Below, piece after piece: positions 61,760 through 64,000 of a stretch of DNA of 64,000 nucleotides. The first letter of the stretch is position 1, and each line of letters starts with the position of its first letter. A program made the position numbers and the translations under genes. The notes under the pieces are model-generated. The model did no database searches, was not told the origin of the DNA, and worked only from the letters and a program-made list of their open reading frames with translations. The DNA comes from Bordetella parapertussis (GTDB lineage: Bacteria > Pseudomonadota > Gammaproteobacteria > Burkholderiales > JACQAP01), in contig CAMDKM010000017.1 in the NCBI GenBank assembly GCA_945900965.1, forward strand, positions 1 through 64,000. The letters run 5' to 3'.

Positions 61760-62521
61760 ATGAAAAATCCCATCTCTGCCCTGTCATTGCTGGGCGCACT
61801 TGCCGCCCCCGTCTGGGCCGCCGACTATACCGACGAAGCCGAAGTGTTATCCGCTGTGCCGATATATCAGTCGGTAAACGAACCACGCCAGCATTGCTGG
61901 AGTGAGCCGGTTACCACCTATGAACAACCCTACCGCTCCAGCGGCGGCGCCATCATTGGCGCCATCACCGGCGGCCTGCTGGGAAACACCGTTGGACGCG
62001 GTCACGGCCGAGCCGCTTCGACAGCCGTCGGCGCCGCAGTCGGCGCGGTGGTGGGAGACCGTATCGGCAACCAGGGCAGTCAGGCAGTTCCGGTCACCCG
62101 CGAAGTGCAACGCTGCCAGGTTGTCGACAATATCCGTCAGGTCCTCAGCGGATATCAGGTGACTTATCGTTACAATGGCCGCGACACCACTGTGATCCTG
62201 CCCCAGGATCCCGGGCCGAGAGTGCGAATCGGCGTGGGCATCTCCGGTGAATCCGGAGTCGAAGTCATTCCACCCGCCCCGCCGTCGGTATTCGTATCAG
62301 CCAGGCCGGTGGTGCAGCAGATCACCTATGTCAGCCATTCGTCCAGACCGGTATTGCACCACCCTCCCCTTCCGCGCTTGGTCATTAACTTGCACGGGGG
62401 TCAGCATGGGCATCATCGCCCTGAACACCGAGAACGATGGAATCGTATGGACGATCACCGTGGCGGCCACCAAAACCATCGCGAAGATGGGCGTCGCGGC
62501 GGGCGCGATCGCCGCGACTGA
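61760..62521 (+). CDS. Glycine-zipper 2TM domain exported protein
   Basis: GGAIIGAITGGLLGNTVGRGHGRAASTAVGAAVGAVVGDRIG; His-rich C-terminus. Confidence 0.88.
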   Translation: MKNPISALSLLGALAAPVWAADYTDEAEVLSAVPIYQSVNEPRQHCWSEPVTTYEQPYRSSGGAIIGAITGGLLGNTVGRGHGRAASTAVGAAVGAVVGDRIGNQGSQAVPVTREVQRCQVVDNIRQVLSGYQVTYRYNGRDTTVILPQDPGPRVRIGVGISGESGVEVIPPAPPSVFVSARPVVQQITYVSHSSRPVLHHPPLPRLVINLHGGQHGHHRPEHRERWNRMDDHRGGHQNHREDGRRGGRDRRD

Positions 62522-62575
62522 CAGAGACGGTCACCAGCTCCCTCGGAATATTCCGACTTAATTTCCCTCCCCCTC

Positions 62576-62602
62576 GGGCACCGCAAGGTGCCCTTTTTTT
62601 TT
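62576..62602 (+). terminator. Rho-independent terminator
   Basis: GGGCACC-GCAA-GGTGCCC followed by a T run. Confidence 0.88.
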
Positions 62603-62671
62603 GCCGCAGACCGCCGATCCGTCACGGTAAAATGCCCGCCAGCCTCCCAACACCGCAATACCCAACCTTTC

Positions 62672-64000
62672 ATGCTGACACCGACTCCGAGCACCATCTA
62701 CCTGAAGGATTACCAGCCGCCCGCTTTCCTTGTTGATCGCGTCGATCTTGATGTGGATATTCGAGACGACCACACGATCATAAGTGCCACCCTTGCTGTT
62801 TCGCGAAATCCCGCCGGTCTGGAACGAGACGCGCCTCTCGAACTCAATGGAGAAGAATTGGAGCTGTTGTCGCTTGCACTGGATGGCAGAAAACTCGATG
62901 GCGGGCATTATTCCCTGGATAAAACGGGGCTGAGGATTACTGGGATGCCCGCGCAGTGCCGGGTACAAACCGTGGCCCGCATCCGCCCCAAGAACAACAC
63001 CCAGTTGATGGGCTGGTATGCCTCGAAGGACGGTTATTTCACCCAGTGCGAAGCCGAGGGTTTTCGTCGCATCACCTTCTTTCCGGATCGGCCGGACGTC
63101 ATGTCGCGCTATACCGCCACGCTGCATGCCGACAGGAAACAGTATCCCCAATTGCTCTCCAACGGCAACCTGGTCGCTCAGGGCGACGAGGCGGGTGGGC
63201 GGCACTGGGCCAGATGGGAAGATCCGTTCCCGAAACCCAGTTATCTGTTTGCGATGGTGGCGGCGAAACTCGATGTGCTGGAAGATCATTTCGTCACCAC
63301 GTCGGGCAGACGGGTGAAATTGTTCGTTTTCGTCGAGCCAGGGAAACTCGACCAATGCGGATTTGCCATGCAGTCCCTGAAAAAGTCCATGCAGTGGGAC
63401 GAACAGGTCTTCGGCCTGGAGCTCGACCTCGATCAATACATGATTGTCGCGGTGGGCGATTTCAACATGGGGGCGATGGAAAACAAGGGCCTCAACATTT
63501 TCAACACCAAGTACGTGCTGGCGCGTGCCGATACTGCCACCGATCACGACTTCATGTTGCTGGACCGCGTGGTGGCGCATGAATACTTTCACAACTGGAC
63601 CGGTAATCGCGTCACCTGCCGCGACTGGTTTCAGCTATCGCTGAAGGAAGGCTTGACCGTATTCCGCGATCAGGAATACGGCGCCGATATGTATTCGCGG
63701 CCGGTTCAGCGTATCCAGGAAGTTCGCAGCCTGCGGGGCGCGCAGTTCCCCGAAGATGCGGGACCGATGGCGCATCCGGTGCGGCCGGATTCCTATATGG
63801 AGATCAGCAATTTCTACACCGCCACCGTGTACGAAAAAGGCGCCGAAGTGGTGCGCATGATCCATACCCTGATCGGGGCGAACAATTTCCGCAAAGGCAT
63901 GGATTTGTATTTCCAGCGCCATGACGGCCAGGCCGTGCGTACCGAAGAATTTGTTCAGGCCATGCAGGACGCCTCCGGCGTGGACCTCACCCAGTTCAAG
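62672..64000 (+). CDS. pepN: Aminopeptidase N (M1 metallopeptidase), 3' end outside the window
   Basis: VGDFNMGAMENKGLNIFN and VVAHEYFHNWTGNRVTCRDWFQLSLKEGLTVFRDQEY. Confidence 0.95.
   Translation, partial: MLTPTPSTIYLKDYQPPAFLVDRVDLDVDIRDDHTIISATLAVSRNPAGLERDAPLELNGEELELLSLALDGRKLDGGHYSLDKTGLRITGMPAQCRVQTVARIRPKNNTQLMGWYASKDGYFTQCEAEGFRRITFFPDRPDVMSRYTATLHADRKQYPQLLSNGNLVAQGDEAGGRHWARWEDPFPKPSYLFAMVAAKLDVLEDHFVTTSGRRVKLFVFVEPGKLDQCGFAMQSLKKSMQWDEQVFGLELDLDQYMIVAVGDFNMGAMENKGLNIFNTKYVLARADTATDHDFMLLDRVVAHEYFHNWTGNRVTCRDWFQLSLKEGLTVFRDQEYGADMYSRPVQRIQEVRSLRGAQFPEDAGPMAHPVRPDSYMEISNFYTATVYEKGAEVVRMIHTLIGANNFRKGMDLYFQRHDGQAVRTEEFVQAMQDASGVDLTQFK

Overview
The window is about 64 kb of GC-rich proteobacterial chromosome, probably betaproteobacterial judging by gene content (Bug-type solute-binding protein, CaiB/BaiF, EttA, PepN). 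Most of it is ordinary metabolic and housekeeping DNA. The main accessory region is a minus-strand defence operon at about 21.1-31.9 kb: hsdM, rhuM-like, hsdS, a DUF262/HNH (GmrSD-like) gene, a short HEPN-like ORF that may be truncated, a HipA-like kinase, a HIRAN-like protein, then hsdR. The genes are packed with overlaps or gaps of a few bases. A second defence candidate is a 1526-aa superfamily 1 helicase with a C-terminal Vsr/DUF559-like nuclease domain at 47.3-51.9 kb. Other items of interest are an alpha-2-macroglobulin cluster (DUF2138-DUF1175-A2M) with an intact CxEQ thioester motif, a VapBC-like pair with a palindromic operator candidate, and a RAYT with REP palindromes. The intergenic DNA holds several repeat families: inverted-arm elements built from short tandem units (one apparently supplies the signal-peptide coding sequence of a Bug protein), phased 7-bp degenerate arrays next to stop codons, and a 120-bp MITE-like element with perfect 18-bp termini. 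All calls come from reading motifs and ORFs by eye; no database search was run.
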